This document shows positions 23,498 through 35,841 of a stretch of 64,000 nt of DNA, piece by piece (within the stretch, counting starts at the first letter, position 1; each line of letters starts with the position of its first letter). Origin of the DNA: Proteles cristata cristata. Lineage: Eukaryota; Chordata; Mammalia; Carnivora; Hyaenidae. The notes under the pieces are model-generated. The model saw only the letters and a list, made by a program, of their open reading frames with translations. It was not told the origin of the DNA and did not search any database. Where the stretch lies: contig JAESUZ010004131.1 of NCBI GenBank assembly GCA_017311185.1, positions 424,771 through 488,770 of the forward strand, in the 5' to 3' direction. Position numbers and translations under genes: made by a program.

Positions 23498-24395
23498 TAG
23501 TTTTTATCACTATGTTCATTAATCTTTTCTTCTGCAATATATAATCTTCCATTAATCCTCATCCAGTGTATTTTTAATCTCAGATATTGTAGTTTCCATT
23601 TCTAGAAGTTGGTTTGGGTCTTTTTATATTTTTGATGTCTCAACTTTCTGAACATGTAGCTAGAATAACTTTTTAATGTACTTCTCTGCTAATTTTATCA
23701 TTTGTGTCCATTCTTAGTTGGTTTTGATTAATTGCTTTTCCTCTTCATTGTGGGTTATAGTTTCCTATTCTTTTCGTTCCTGATAATCTTGGATTGGATG
23801 CCAGATATTGTGAAATTTACCTTGCTGGGCACTGGATAATTCTATAATGCTTTAAAAATTCTTGGGCTTTTTCTGGGGAGTAGTTAAGTTGCATGGAAGC
23901 AGTTTGATTCTTTGGAGCCTCTAATCCATTTAGATCATTCTTTTCATGGCCCTGGATAGTTTCTTCAGATGAATTCTCTAATCAGTACACAGCTGAATGC
24001 TAAAGACATCTGAAATTCTCTCTCTGTGCTGCTCTCTCTCCTCTGATAGACTCTGTTTTGAGAACTCTAACTACCTTGATCTCTCCAGACTTTCGGTTTT
24101 ATTTCTTCAATTCAGGAGGTCCATTGGGCTCCACCTGTGCTCTCTCTCCCTGCAGTACAACCTAGAAACTCTCAAAGCAGTAGCCAGGGGGCAATCGCAA
24201 GGTTCACCTTGCTCGTTTTTCATCTCTCAAGGGGCAATGTCATTTGTTTCCTTGAGTCCGTTGTCTTGAAAAACACAGTTTCAAATATTTTGTCTGTTTT
24301 GTTTGGTCTGATTTTGGTTTGGGGGTTTGGTTGTTTTCAGGCAGGAGCACAAATACAGTCCCCTCTTTTCTACTTGGCCAGAAACAGAGGTCCTC

Positions 24396-25235
24396 AATTA
24401 AATTTGTAACCTGTGATAAAACTAATCTACATTTTCTTTTGAAGGATGTTGTGTATTTATATTTCTCAGAATCTTTAACTAATACTTTAAAGTTTGATGC
24501 TGAAATAGAAAAGGAAAAAATGTCCCCCGGTTTCAAAGAAAAACACAAAAGCTCAAAGATTAAATGATTTAATCTCCGTCTTTGGCTTTGATGCAAACTA
24601 CTGCAAATGAAAAATCTTACATGAACGTTCATAGTTAAGAATGGCTATTCCCTACACTGTAAAATAATTCAGTGACATTAAGTTTATGGAGGAAACAATA
24701 AATAGGAATAACTTCTTAGTATACTCACTTGAAGTGACTGAACCCAACGGGTAAACAATAGGTATGTACTCCCTAACACATTGCTTTCATTGATGACACT
24801 TATTGCAATTAGTAAAAACATAGACCATCAAGCCATGTGTAAAATATTCATATCTCAAGCCTTTATCACAAAAATTTATAAAGTACAATGAAAAAATAGT
24901 ATAGTGAATTTAGGTAATCAAAGGTACATTCAATTTTAGTGATTTATATTGTAATTTGACATTGTCATTTCATAACTAAATACAGTACGTCCTGAGAACA
25001 TATAGAGGCTATGCACAAACCTGAATAGAGCGTTATCCTGAACTAAAGTTTTAAAAGTATAATAGGGATTCCACAATCATACATTTAACAACAGGAAATC
25101 CTCTATCTATATAGAATAAAATATTAACATAAGGCAAACACCAAGAGACATAAAAAAGAAAATCAGGGAAAGATCCATGTTTGCTGGGGCTAAAAACTTA
25201 ACTTGAGGAGCCTCTTCAAGGAATAGAATCTAAAA
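24396..25235. other. Unique sequence, no feature seen
   Basis: No repeat or gene is recognised. The opposed frames around 24240-24632 start inside the L1 5' region and have no domain. Confidence 0.4.
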
Positions 25236-25287
25236 TTACATATATATATATATATATATGTAATATATATATATTATATATATATAA
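25236..25287. repeat. (TA)n microsatellite, interrupted
   Basis: About 20 TA units broken by gtaa and tta. The sequence is close to self-complementary and would extrude readily. The copy number is likely variable. Confidence 0.9.
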
Positions 25288-25847
25288 CTCTGACAAAAAG
25301 AAAGTCAATGCACTATTTCTAAAGGCATCAATTACTGGAAGTTCATTCACCCACGTACAGGAGTGACTGTGAACCACATAAATACATCCTACCAAACCCA
25401 AAATGAATGTGCATCCAACTCTGCTTCTCCTAGAGATGAAAGTGCAAAGTGGGCCCATAGCCATGCCAGTATTACCTGACACAAGTGAAAATATGCAGAA
25501 GGGCAAGTTGAAATGGAAAGATTTTCAGTATTAACCAACTACAGCTAGTATACCTTACCCTTGCTAATGTTATGAAACCATATGACCCTGTGAATATATT
25601 GCTAGCCTCTAGGGGACCCTGAGGTTACACTTCATTAGCTTTATCCTAGATCCAACTCAGAGAAGGAAGGATTAGAGAAGCATGGCAGAAGTACTGAACT
25701 ACTGACTAGGAGTAGGGCTTAGAATTGTCACACCTTCACCTCTCTCCAAAGTAATTTTCGAAAACCCAACCCTGGGTACTCATGTGGATCTTGTCTTTCT
25801 GTATCCCCAAACACTGAAAGTTCAAAGGCCACTGGGAAGAAGTCTGC
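25288..25847. other. Unique sequence, no feature seen
   Basis: No gene or repeat is recognised. The minus-strand frame 25216-25506 runs through the microsatellite and ends in a Tyr/Ile repeat. Confidence 0.4.
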
Positions 25848-25848
25848 T

Positions 25849-25895
<47 letters not shown>
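25848..25895. repeat. (TTTA)12 microsatellite
   Basis: Twelve uninterrupted TTTA units followed by tttttatg. No SINE body adjoins it. Uninterrupted tetranucleotide runs of this length are usually length-polymorphic. Confidence 0.97.
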
Positions 25896-25897
<2 letters not shown>

Positions 25898-27195
25898 TGT
25901 AGCCAGGAACAGAAAGTGGAAGCAAGGTTAGAAAAAGTGAGGAAGGGATGGGAAGGTGGGTTAGGCAAGGCCATCTAGATACGTGGTCCTGCCAACACAG
26001 GCATTTGCAAAATGATGTGGGATTCCAGGTTGAGCTGGTCATGCTAGCAGTTGCTATGGAGACTGCCTACGTTACACATGGGTCCCCTTGACTAACATCT
26101 TGGGAAAGACAAAAGGTGGCAATCCTACCCCATACTTGGATTAATAGCTGGGCACAGAACAGTTTTTCCATCCTTAGCTATTTTGTTCTTGTCTAAATCA
26201 ATTTGTTATGCCATGATACTACAGAACGTATTCATATAACGAATTTTGCTAACTTGCTTCTTGCCCTTTAATGTATGGCAGCAAACAGACAGAAGTTCAT
26301 CCTCCCTGAACTTAGCCTGAGGAACATTGCATTCTCCAGTCACAAGACTTCATACTTTTTGGCATCTGCAGTGGGTGTGTAAAGAGATGTTATACTCAAA
26401 TGTGTTTCTGCACATGTACACACATATACGCTACAAACTCTGTAGTTCTACTAATGTCTATATAAAGACATTTTCCAAAGGGAAAGCCCTACGTCAGATA
26501 TAAATAATTTCCTCTAGAGATATTGGAAATCCTGGGACATTCTCCAGGATCCTGTCTCCTGCTGTCTTTCCCACAGAGAAATATTAAACTAATGGCATGG
26601 ATTACACCTAGAGTGAAAGGCGAAACTGAACACCAAGGCAGCCCCTGGAGGATTAGGTTCTGCTTTCTGACACCACCTGTTAGCGGAGGAATCGTAATCC
26701 CTCGGAGCACCAAATGGCTGTGTCTCCGAGGCAGGGCTGCTTCTGAAGGTTACAGCAGCTCTGTCATTTTTCAGTTTTCGTTATTTCATTAGACTAACAA
26801 GGTAAAATGACTGTAAGGAAAAGGCACCCAGTGCCACAACTGTAGATGTGTTGAGCTGGCATCATATAGCTCACAAAGTGAATGGGGCCTTGGGACCATC
26901 TATTTATGTTTACCATTGCTTTGCACTTCTGAGTCAGCAGCAAGCAAGGATTGCATCACCTCCCTCTAAACAACTATCATCATGCAAATGCACACCTCAT
27001 CTAAAATGTTTATGTTTTTTTTCTTTCTATAGGGCATATTTCAATTAGCAAGAAGCACCATAGTATCACATTTAATATTTACAGAGTAGCTTATACGACA
27101 TTTAGTTAGCCAATTTTTCATCAAGCTATTTGACATCTTATTGAAAGAAGAAATCCCTTTACTGGATAGAGAGAAAAGAACATGTGTTCAGACAA
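25896..27195. other. Unique sequence, no feature seen
   Basis: No mobile element or gene is recognised. Opposed short frames at 26489-26792 have no domain. Confidence 0.4.
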
Positions 27196-27382
27196 TAGTA
27201 CCCACCCTTGAACCCACACACAGACATTCTGTGACCCTGGTCAAGTTTCCTACCCTTTCTAAGTGTCAGTGACTTTTTCTCTAAATGAGGATAAAAATAC
27301 CTATTTTGAAGACTTGGTGGGAGGAGTAAATAAGTGGTATCCACGTATCTGACAAATAATAAACATACAATAAATATTTCCA
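27196..27382 (+). mobile_element. MIR, nearly full core to 3' end
   Basis: The order attctgtgaccctggtcaag, tttcctaccctttctaagtg, tctctaaatgaggataaaaa, gggaggagtaaataagtggt and aataataaacatacaataaa follows MIR in sense. Confidence 0.75.
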
Positions 27383-28559
27383 TTTCACAGTTCCTATGGT
27401 GTTTTTTGTTTTAAGTGCTGCATTATTTTGTGTGATTGATGACCAAATCTCAGTGTTCAGTCAGTGTCTCAAGGAATCTTTTTCAGTTAGAAGACTTGCA
27501 TCAGGACACAAAAATGACCGATTCTGTGAAAATTTTATCTTATTATTGAGAGAGCTATTTTATGTAAAATAATTTATTTATGAAACCAAAGACCTTCTTA
27601 TTTTGACTGCATTCTCCATTTCTGCTCTTGCCTGGGTCTATTATGGTGGACAAATAAAATATAATGAAAATCAATTGGAAAAGTGGGATCTACAAACACT
27701 ACTTGGCTTTGCTCTGTTCAGACTTACCACATCCATCCAGTCTTTTAACTCCCTTGTGGATAATCTTTCTCCCAAATGGCAGCCCTTGCTTTCTGCATTC
27801 AATTAATCTACAAGTGTTTATTGAAGACCTACAGTAAGCCTGTATCATATTAACACTATGGAGTCTGCAAGAAAAATAAATGATGACAGATTATATAATA
27901 ATTATTGGTTCACAAGCCACTCACTGAACTTGTCTCCTTCCTCCTTCGTCTCATCTTGAGAAAGATGATTTCCACACTCCAGGAGCTTGATATCTAGGGA
28001 GATAAGATTAATACACATAAGTCAATTAGCAAGCGATTGACTGCCTACTCATAAAATCTTAAGTCATGTGACCTCAACCTAACCTAAATCATTGGCCAGG
28101 GCACTAGGGTCAGGTCACCAGGAAACACATCATAAGAATGTTTGGATCTTAGCCAGATACGAAAGACAAGGGAAAACAGAGACGTTAGGAAATAGTAGAA
28201 GGATGTTGCCCACAGGGAGACAGAACCATCAGCTGTTGGAAAGAAACCAAGTGATTAATTAGCCTTGAATGCAAGGCTTGGTGTTTACGCGGATTTGTTC
28301 TATAGGCCAATGTAGTGCCACTTGGGAAGCAGTAGGGGTGTGGAGGCTGAGTGGAGGCTACATTTTCAGGAAAATAGTAAACAGCAGTATCATACAGAAG
28401 TTTAAATTTGTTTTTTTGAGGGTCTGCCTCTTGTCATGGTCTCCCATTAATTTACTCCCCATTTTTCCACATCGTGTTTCATTTAACTATCCTCACTCAA
28501 GTCATATATTTTTGACCACATATTAGAGAAACAAAGAAGAGTAAGGAAGGAGTGATCAT
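27383..28559. other. Unique sequence, possible L2 trace
   Basis: Near 27808-27870 the words caagtgtttattgaagacct and acagtaagcctgtatcat recall an antisense L2 3' end. Nothing else is recognised. Confidence 0.4.
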
Positions 28560-29790
28560 CACTTGCCACGACAAGTTCACTCAGAACGAGTCCCTGAAGC
28601 AGTTTCTGGAAGTCCAAAAGGTCATAATAACACCAACACATTATTGGTCTTTTTAATTGTGTTGACATTGGCAATGATGCTATGAAAGCAGTGGTGGCTA
28701 AACCTTCCCGTGTCTCAGCACCAGTCAGGGCAGTGTCTCCAAACAGTTTTATAGTCGTATTTGACCGTGCATCACCGGGGGGTGGGGGGAAGCTGCCAGT
28801 TTTGCCAGTTTCACCTAAGGACATTCTCAACAGAGTGGGGAAAATTCCTCATTCTATTAAATCTTAACCCTTGAATAGATGTCTCTTTAATACTGTAAGT
28901 GGCAAAGGGGAAGCACACAGAAAATATTCTTGCTGCACACTGAAACACAGCTGTTTGACTGAGTTCAACAGCCATGAGCACTATCAAACATCAGGAAAAC
29001 CAGGGCTACCCCAACATGTGTATCTGGGAGAATTTAACCAAATGTAACAAAATGAGCCTGTCACTTCAAGGAGAGCAACTGACGGTATTTATTGCCAATG
29101 GAAAACTCTGAGCTTCCAAGAAAACACTAGAATTTATCTGCCACAGTAGTTTGACAGCTTGTCAAAGACTTTTTTCATGAGATTTGTGGTGATAGAATGG
29201 CTGATTTCTTCCATATTGTACAAGTGTGTCAGCATTTTCGGGATCTTTGCACTTCAGGAGCCAATGCATGATGTTGATAAAATCCTGTTTGCATAAAAGA
29301 TCTACTTGAACTGAATGGTAGACCAGTGAGTTTTCATGGAACAGAGTTCAAGAAGTTAATTGATATCATTTTAAATTCCACATTTCAACTAACCCTGAGG
29401 AACATGAATCCTCTAGAAAGGACACATGATTACATATCTTTGTAAGGCCAGATTTTATTCATGTACTTCAACACAACAGTTTCAATGCAGAAGCAAATAT
29501 GAAAATCCAGCTGTTTTCTGTTAAGCCAGATATTAAAGAGATTTGCAAAAGACCTAAAAGAATGCTATTCTCTTCTCTATTGAAAAATATAGTAACTTTT
29601 CATAAAATATATGGTGAATTTGTTGTCATATTTGTAAATGAATTAATAAGTAAATATGTATAAATTTCTAAGTTTTAATTGCTAATATGATTAATATAAT
29701 AGATATAACCCATTGAAACAAAAGCTCTTCATGATTCTCAAAAATATTTTAAGAGTAAAAAACTTCTAGGACCAAGTTCAAGAATTGCTG
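28560..29790 (+). mobile_element. Decayed hAT (Charlie/Buster-type) transposase relic and right end
   Basis: The translation follows the catalytic and dimerisation part of a hAT transposase in order. CVDIGNDAMKA lies near 28659 (the C-x-D-G-x-x-A-M region with the second acidic residue). AVSPNSFIVVFD near 28730 sits where the family has the PNC-T-x-x-H-C segment. LNRVGKIPHSIKS ends at the stop at 28865. The hAT dimerisation region TYLC follows near 29430. Frames are broken by several stops and frameshifts. The 3' end agrees with the element's right terminus (aaaagctcttcatgattctc to caagaattgctg). The left end is not seen. This is a fossil, not a domesticated gene. Confidence 0.8.
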
Positions 29791-32355
29791 GGCTAGCCAG
29801 TTGTGGAGTGTCCAGGAAAGACTTTTTCCACTTTTCAGTTGTTCCCTTATCTTTTCAATTAGGAGAAATCAGTGTAGAAAAAAAGAAAAAGAAATCAATG
29901 CAGGTCGCTAATTATCAGAGTTGAAATTATAATTCAGAACTTGCTGAACTTCCTCAATCTGCTTTTATTTGTTATGTATTTGCTTTCCATAGTTACTATT
30001 TTATTGATTTAATTTGCATGCTTTATATACTCGCAGGCTTTTTTTCTCTTTGAGTTTATTTTTCAGTTCTTCAAAGTCGCATTTTCACTTTGGAGGCGTA
30101 TTTTTCTACAGAGCTTAATTAAGGAATCAGATGCTCAGGTGCTAGTCCATCACCAAATTTTCAACTTTTGAAACGCAGTAATTTCCAGTGTTAACAGCGA
30201 ATCCTTTTGGTATTTACCTTTATTTCTCCACATAAATGCTTAAATTTTGAGGTCTTAATTTTTCAGCTGTTAGCAGTGTGTACTAACCCCCATCTGTGGA
30301 AGATGAGGATTGAGAGCCGTCACCTCCACCCCCAGTGCCACCTCCCAAATACGCACACTCACTCCCCAAGCCCCATCCCTCTAATACTAAAGATTTGGTT
30401 AGGTAAAATATTAACTCCGTATACCATTATAAATATGTAAACACAATTCACTATGGAGCGATGCAGTGCACTATTATTAATTTCCCTTTTCTGCTTGTTT
30501 TCTTTCTTTTCCCTGGGTTCATAATTGGTTTTTATTTTCATATTCCTTCTATTTATTGCTTCTCCAGCCACGAACTTTCCATAGTTGCATCATCTCCTGT
30601 TGATATTTTAATCACATTAGCTGTTCTCTGATTTTCATCTTACCGAGGTAGAGTCTGCGAGTGCCCTCTGACCTGCCCCAGCTGCGCGGCAGCCATCTTT
30701 GGGACCTCACACCAGCCCAGCTCACCAAACACTGCTTCTCTTTGCCAGCCCCTGTTTTCTTTACTTTCTTTCTCCTTAATTTGGGGTGGCACACTCTGGT
30801 AACGTCACCAAAAAAGGCCCGTGGAAGATTAAATTTCCTGCAATGTATATGTTTGGAAATGCATGTATTAATTGCATTATTAATGAATAAATAAAAATAA
30901 GTTCATTAATTTGAAAGAGAATTGCAGTTTGAAAACCATTTGGCCTCAGAATTTTGAAGGCCTGTTTCCGTTATTCTCTGTTTGACAGTCGAGCTGTTGA
31001 GAGGTCCAATGTTATTTTCATCCTTGGTTATTTGTATAAAAACTATTCTTCTTTTTTGTTTGTTTTCCTTTCTGGAAGAATTTGGGATTTTCACCTTGTC
31101 TCACTTGTGAAAATTCTTAATGTACTTTAGGAATGCAGTCTTCATTCATTATGGTCGACAATGGTGGATTCTTCTGTGCCTGAACGTTTTCTTCAATTAT
31201 TTTGTTGATAATTTCTTCCTTTCTACTCCTCCTGAAATTCCTTTTATTCAGATAAATCTTGGACTGGTCCGTTAATTTTTTTTAATCATCTCTTTCCTGT
31301 TTTCCATTTTTTATTGTTTGTTTTCAGTTTGTAAAGATTTCCTCATCTTTATCTCCCCATTTTATTATGTTTTTAAAAATTTTGCATTATTATTATAATT
31401 ATTATCATTAATTATTTGGCTCTAGAATTCCTTAACTTCCAAGAGCTCTCGTATTCTCTGACGAGTCTTTTCTTGGTGGTGTCTTCTTTTTTCCCAAAGG
31501 TTCCACTGAGGATGTCTTACTTAAGGATTTCAAGATTTGTTCTCCCTGAATAGTTCTTTCCTCTGAATTGTTTCTGCTCATTGGTTGGCTCATTTGGGGA
31601 TTTTTTTTTTTTTTTAATGCTAAAGGCTTTCCTCAGATGCCTACCACACATCTGGCAGTTTGGTGGAAATTTAAAATTGAAGCACTAAGAAACTGATTGG
31701 CAAAGCAGTACTGCTGAATAGACTTGCTGATCCTAAAATGTACTATGAGTGATCTATATTAGTTCTTTATTTGGGAAGACCCCAAAGACAGTATCACTAG
31801 GCCTTTGTCATTGGGTGAACAGATTTCCCGGGGAAGGTTCTTCCTATCCTGGCTAGGAGGTATAAACCTGGCTGCCAGAGTTCTGCTTGCTGAGCTAGGA
31901 AGGTGTTTGGAGACTTCCTATTCCAACATTCACTCAGCCACCCCCTTTTGAGAAGTGTCCTCACCCTGAAGCTGTCCTTCAGTCTAGAGTCCTTATGCCT
32001 TGACCATCTCCAGAGAAAGAATGTACATATACACATGTGTGTATTCAAAAAAAATACACATCACACTCTGGAGCAAGATGATCTCTTTCTACATAGAGCG
32101 GTAGAGGTGCTGAAGGCTTGATTCTGTCCTAAACAAACCTTAAACCCACTTTCCTGTTTTTAGCCCCCAATTCACCCCTATTTGTGAGATTCCTTGTGCA
32201 CTCAGTTACTTTTTGACTGCCACTCTGCTGGCTTATGGCTTCCAGCCTCCAGCATTTTGTTGCTCCTGTCTCTTCTCCTATTTGGACTTACATGCATTTT
32301 GATTTATATCTCTTTTTTTAACTTAATACTGTCATCCCTTAAAATTTTTTTTTCA
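29791..32355. other. Unique sequence, T-rich from about 30.9 to 31.6 kb
   Basis: No gene is supported. A locally GC-richer patch at about 30650-30730 contains cccagctgcgcggcagccat but has no CpG island. The T-rich part at 31000-31610 may hide a very old LINE that I cannot name. Confidence 0.4.
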
Positions 32356-32580
32356 GGGGCAACTGAGTGGCTCAGTCAGTTAAGAGTCCGACTTCGGCTC
32401 AGATCATGATCTCACGGTTCATGGGTTCGAGTCCCACGTCGGGCTCTGTGCTGACTGCCAGCTCAGAGCCTGGAGCCTGCTTCAGATTCTGTGTCTCCCT
32501 CTCTCTCTGACCCTCCCTGCTCATGTTCTGTCTCACTGTATCTCTCAAAAAAAAAAAAAAAGTAAAAAAATTTAAAAAAA
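32356..32580 (+). mobile_element. Felid SINE, left arm of a tail-to-tail pair
   Basis: Plus-strand copy: head ggggcaactgagtggctcag, middle tgctgactgccagctcagag, CT stretch, then A15 and aaaaaaatttaaaaaaa. Its tail abuts the tail of the oppositely oriented copy at 32581. Confidence 0.94.
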
Positions 32581-32782
32581 TTTTTTTAATGTTTATTTAT
32601 TTTTGGAGAGAGAGACAGAGTGCGAGCGGGATGGGGCAGAGACAGAGGAAGACACAGAATCTCAGGCTCAAGGCTCTGAGCTGTCAGCACAGAGCCCAAC
32701 ACAGGGCTCGTACTAACGAACTGTGAGATCATGACCTGAGCTGAAGTCAGACGCTTAACTGACTGAGCCACCCAGGCGCCCC
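32581..32782 (-). mobile_element. Felid SINE, right arm of a tail-to-tail pair
   Basis: Minus-strand copy of the GACAGCTC subtype, from tttttttaatgtttatttat to gccacccaggcgcccc. Together with the preceding SINE it forms a roughly 200-bp imperfect inverted repeat joined at the A/T tails. Confidence 0.94.
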
Positions 32783-33799
32783 TTCATTCTTTTCTTAAAA
32801 TCCTGTCATTTAAGAGCTTTTTGGGAGGCAGTGGCAGTTTTTGTATGTGTTCAACTATCTGTCTTTAAATAAAGGCCTACTTTGACTTTTATTGCTCATT
32901 GTTCAACAAAATTTCCAGAACTTGTCAGAGATTTTATATTCCAGCATTTGCGAAGACTAAGAAAATTTTGCAGTTTTTTTATTAAAATTTGATCTAATTT
33001 ATAACATTAACTGAAGGTTTATTCATTTTTCAAGCATCAAACATAACTTAAATGAATATAGTGTATAAAGACACTTGCTAGTATTGGAATCTGATGACAG
33101 GGAAAACTGGAGCTCATTAATAAATGATGACTAAAGTCAGTCTCTCAGCATTTGTAACGAGTATTTATTGAATAAACACTTTTTGGATAGGCTCTACTAG
33201 AAACTTCGCAGTATAAACTGCACAGTGATGTCACAAAGCTAATTTTTGACCCACCTTGGAAAAATAAATTTGACAGAGAAAAGAAAAGCCAAGGGCTATT
33301 AAATCAAAGGTGACTAAAATATCTTGGCAATTAAAATCTATCTACTCTGTGGGAATTATGAATTAACTGCAGGTTTGCATCTGTTTCAAATCACACTATT
33401 CTCCAAGGATAGCTGGGGTGAGTTGTTAATGAATAACATGCTTTGAATATTTTCCCAGTATGAATATCTTAAACTCAAATCACTGAAGATCCATTTTACA
33501 CTTATCTCTTGATCTGCTAATAAATTACTCCTAAATACGTCATCTGCATCCAAAATAAGGGTGACATCAACATTCCCTAAACATACACTGAATTCTAGTT
33601 TATGTACAGCTTTCTTTTCCATCCTCAGAGCAGTAGGAAGGCACACCAAATACTGTTACAGTGTCATTTCATGTCATTCATTTCTGATTGATCTTGGTCC
33701 AAATCCATTTTATTTAATATGATATTTAAGTTATATACCTCACTTTACAAACCAACATGGACTCATTTTCACATTGCCAGTAATCATAGCTATTTCTTT
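32783..33799. other. Unique sequence, no feature seen
   Basis: Near 33160 the words gagtatttattgaataaaca recall an L2/MIR 3' end. The minus frame 33386-33649 has no known domain. Confidence 0.4.
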
Positions 33800-33986
33800 C
33801 TTTTTTTTTTAACTTCATTTATTTTGAGAGAGAGAGAGAGATTGAGTACATGACCGGGAGAGGGGCAGAGAGAGAGGGAGAGAGAGAATGCCAGGCAGGC
33901 TGCACTGGTAGTGAAGATGGGCGAGAGGCTCTTCATAAACCAGGAGATGATGAGCTGAGCCGAAATCAAGCCAACCAGAGATCCCC
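33800..33986 (-). mobile_element. Old carnivore SINE, diverged head
   Basis: Poly(T), aacttcatttattttgagag, a (GA)n stretch and agagaatgccaggcaggctg mark the minus-strand SINE. The head half is strongly altered (ccaaccagagatcccc). aatcatagctatttc flanks it exactly at 33782-33796 and 33987-34001, so the borders are secure despite the divergence. Confidence 0.9.
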
Positions 33987-34230
33987 AATCATAGCTATTT
34001 CAGATGCCTTTTAGGCTATGTTTTGCACATATAAACTGTATTCAGTCCTTATAAGAACTCATTATTGTAAATGTAGAACCAAAGCACAGTGAGGCCTGGA
34101 CTTGGATACAGTTCTATCTGCCCCCAGATTCTGCATTATTCAAAAATGACGAAATATGGCTTCCCAGTTATGTGGTCATAATTGTTATATCATGATTGAT
34201 TCCTTTTTTAAAACTTTTAATTTTATTTTA

Positions 34231-34345
34231 GGGGTGCCTGGGTTGCTCAGTCGCTTAGTGACTGACTGGATTTCAGTTCAGGTCACGATCGCACAGCTTG
34301 TGGGATTGGGCCCCACATTGGGCTCTGCGCTGACTGCACAGAGGG
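34231..34345 (+). mobile_element. 3'-truncated carnivore SINE
   Basis: ggggtgcctgggttgctcag, tttcagttcaggtcacgatc and ccccacattgggctctgcgc are the SINE head and tRNA-related part. After gctgactgcacagag the SINE text is lost, with no CT stretch or tail. Confidence 0.88.
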
Positions 34346-34969
34346 GGGTGAGAGGAAGGGGACAAGATACGCCAACTCCAGTTCCAAAATGGGAAACATG
34401 CTGTGGTTATGGGAATGAGAGAAAACTGTGAAGAATAAGTGAAATCCAGTGTGGAAATTATGAAACTTAAATTCCAATTCTGTTTCCTGGGACAAGGTAA
34501 AATTGCAATTTTTATAACAGTTTAATAATCACTGCTGCCCTGCTTATGCAAATGTGTTTGTACTCATGGACGTCAGTGCTTACTTGGACAGCTTTCACTA
34601 CTATCACCAAATAATGTCAGCTCTATGGGGGAAAGATAACCTCATACTTTACCTATGTTTCTGGTGGTACCATTCTGGAATAGATTTCAGCACTCCAAAC
34701 TAATGCAACATTTGTGTATTTACCAGCTTTTCGGTCTAGGATTCCTGGGCTGAAGTCTGAAAATTTTTAGTGTCATACCAAAAGGACTATCAGAATTAAA
34801 TATGTACGATTCAGGAACTCTGTAGTGTCTGGAAATTATACACCACGGAACATTTCAGTTTATTCAGTCCTAACTTTTCATTTGAAACTAATTAGGAATT
34901 TCTAAAATCTGAACTGAATCAGTTTAGGTGCTGGATCTTCCAAATTAAAAATAAACTTTTTTTTCTAAA
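34346..34969. other. Unique sequence, no feature seen
   Basis: No repeat or gene is recognised. Confidence 0.4.
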
Positions 34970-35560
34970 AGTTATAGGCTAACATCCCTGATGAATATAG
35001 ATGTAAAAATCCTCAACAGAACATTAGCACACCAAATGCAACCATACATTAGAAGAATCATATACCACAACCAAATGGTTTTACTCCTTGGATGCAAAGA
35101 TGATGGTTCACATTCACAAAATGAAGGGTAAAAATCACATGATCATCTCAGCCTAAGGATCAGTCAGCAGATGAATGAATGAAGAAAATATGGTATGTAG
35201 GTACACAGTAGAATATTATTCAACCCTTCAAAAGAAGGAAATGCTGCTATTTGCAACAACCTGGAGCGCATTATGCTAAGTGAAATAAGCCAGGCAAAGA
35301 CAAATAATGCATAGTATTAAGAAAGTCAAACCTATAGAAAGTAGAGTAAAATGGTGGTTGCCAGGGACTGAAGACTGAGGGAAATGGAGGAGGTTGGTTA
35401 AAGGATACAAGCTTTCTGTGATAAGGTCTGAAGACTGGATGTCTAACATGGTGACTGTCGTTGATAACACTGTATTGTATAATTGACATTTGCGGAGAGA
35501 GTAGAACTTAAGTATTCTCATTTTACAAAAAGAAAATGGAAAAATAAAGTAGGTAAATAA
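34970..35560 (+). mobile_element. L1 3' part, internally deleted
   Basis: An ORF2 reverse-transcriptase piece (ccctgatgaatatagatgta, aaaatcctcaacagaacatt) runs to about 35150. It then jumps to the ORF2 end and 3' untranslated region (cagtagaatattattcaacc, ttatgctaagtgaaataagc, ccaggcaaagacaaataatg, then gataacactgtattgtataa). The ending lies before aaaataaagtaggtaaataa. Stops and the deletion make it inactive. Confidence 0.85.
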
Positions 35561-35810
35561 AAAAACAGTTTTGCCTTCTATTTGTTCTTGATCATTCTTC
35601 TGAGCCAGAGGAAAACACATTAAATTTCTTAAAAGTATTCTATGGAGCTATAGTTACTGTAAGTAATGTAAAGACAGATTAGATCCTGTTTCTAAAGAAC
35701 CTGAAATCAAGTAAGAAAAATCAAGGGGGGAAGGGCTAGAACATTTTTATAAATGATCCTAACAAGAGACGTGAGATGATCTACCTCAAATGAGATGCAC
35801 AGTGCAAGAG

Positions 35811-35841
35811 AATTGCCTCTCCAGTCAGAGAAGAGGCAATT
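35811..35841. repeat. Short inverted repeat (10-bp arms)
   Basis: aattgcctct at 35811-35820 pairs exactly with agaggcaatt at 35832-35841 around an 11-nt loop. Flanking gag and ctc could extend the stem past a small bulge. Confidence 0.8.

Larger units (their letters stand above)
19565..24395 (-). mobile_element. Old L1 (L1M-type), long minus-strand copy, interrupted
   Basis: Reading minus, the 3' end is near 19565 and the 5' part near 24395. Landmarks include tagtattccactgtgtggct, aatggagtgactggatcaaa and ttgcatttccaccaacagtg for the ORF2 3' part, and a reverse-transcriptase relic at 21771-21980. After an apparent internal junction near 21935 comes the 5' region, with tgatgaattctttcggctat, ttttgctgggtatagaagtt and ttggattggatgccagatat. 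The reverse-transcriptase relic reads FSNDIIVYAENL where active L1s have an FADD box. Much of ORF2 is missing at the junction. Two SINEs (20110-20321, 21115-21330) and a Tigger-like element (23160-23497) inserted later. Confidence 0.88.

Noticed and set aside
24240..24632. 130-codon minus-strand frame, the longest here
   Set aside because: It starts in the old L1 5' region and runs into unique DNA; it has no domain and is opposed by plus-strand frames.
25784..25978. Frame encoding a Leu-Phe-Ile-Tyr repeat as a membrane peptide
   Set aside because: It is simply the translation of the TTTA microsatellite.
30650..30800. Locally GC-richer patch as a promoter or CpG island
   Set aside because: Too short, few CpGs, no adjacent exon-like sequence.
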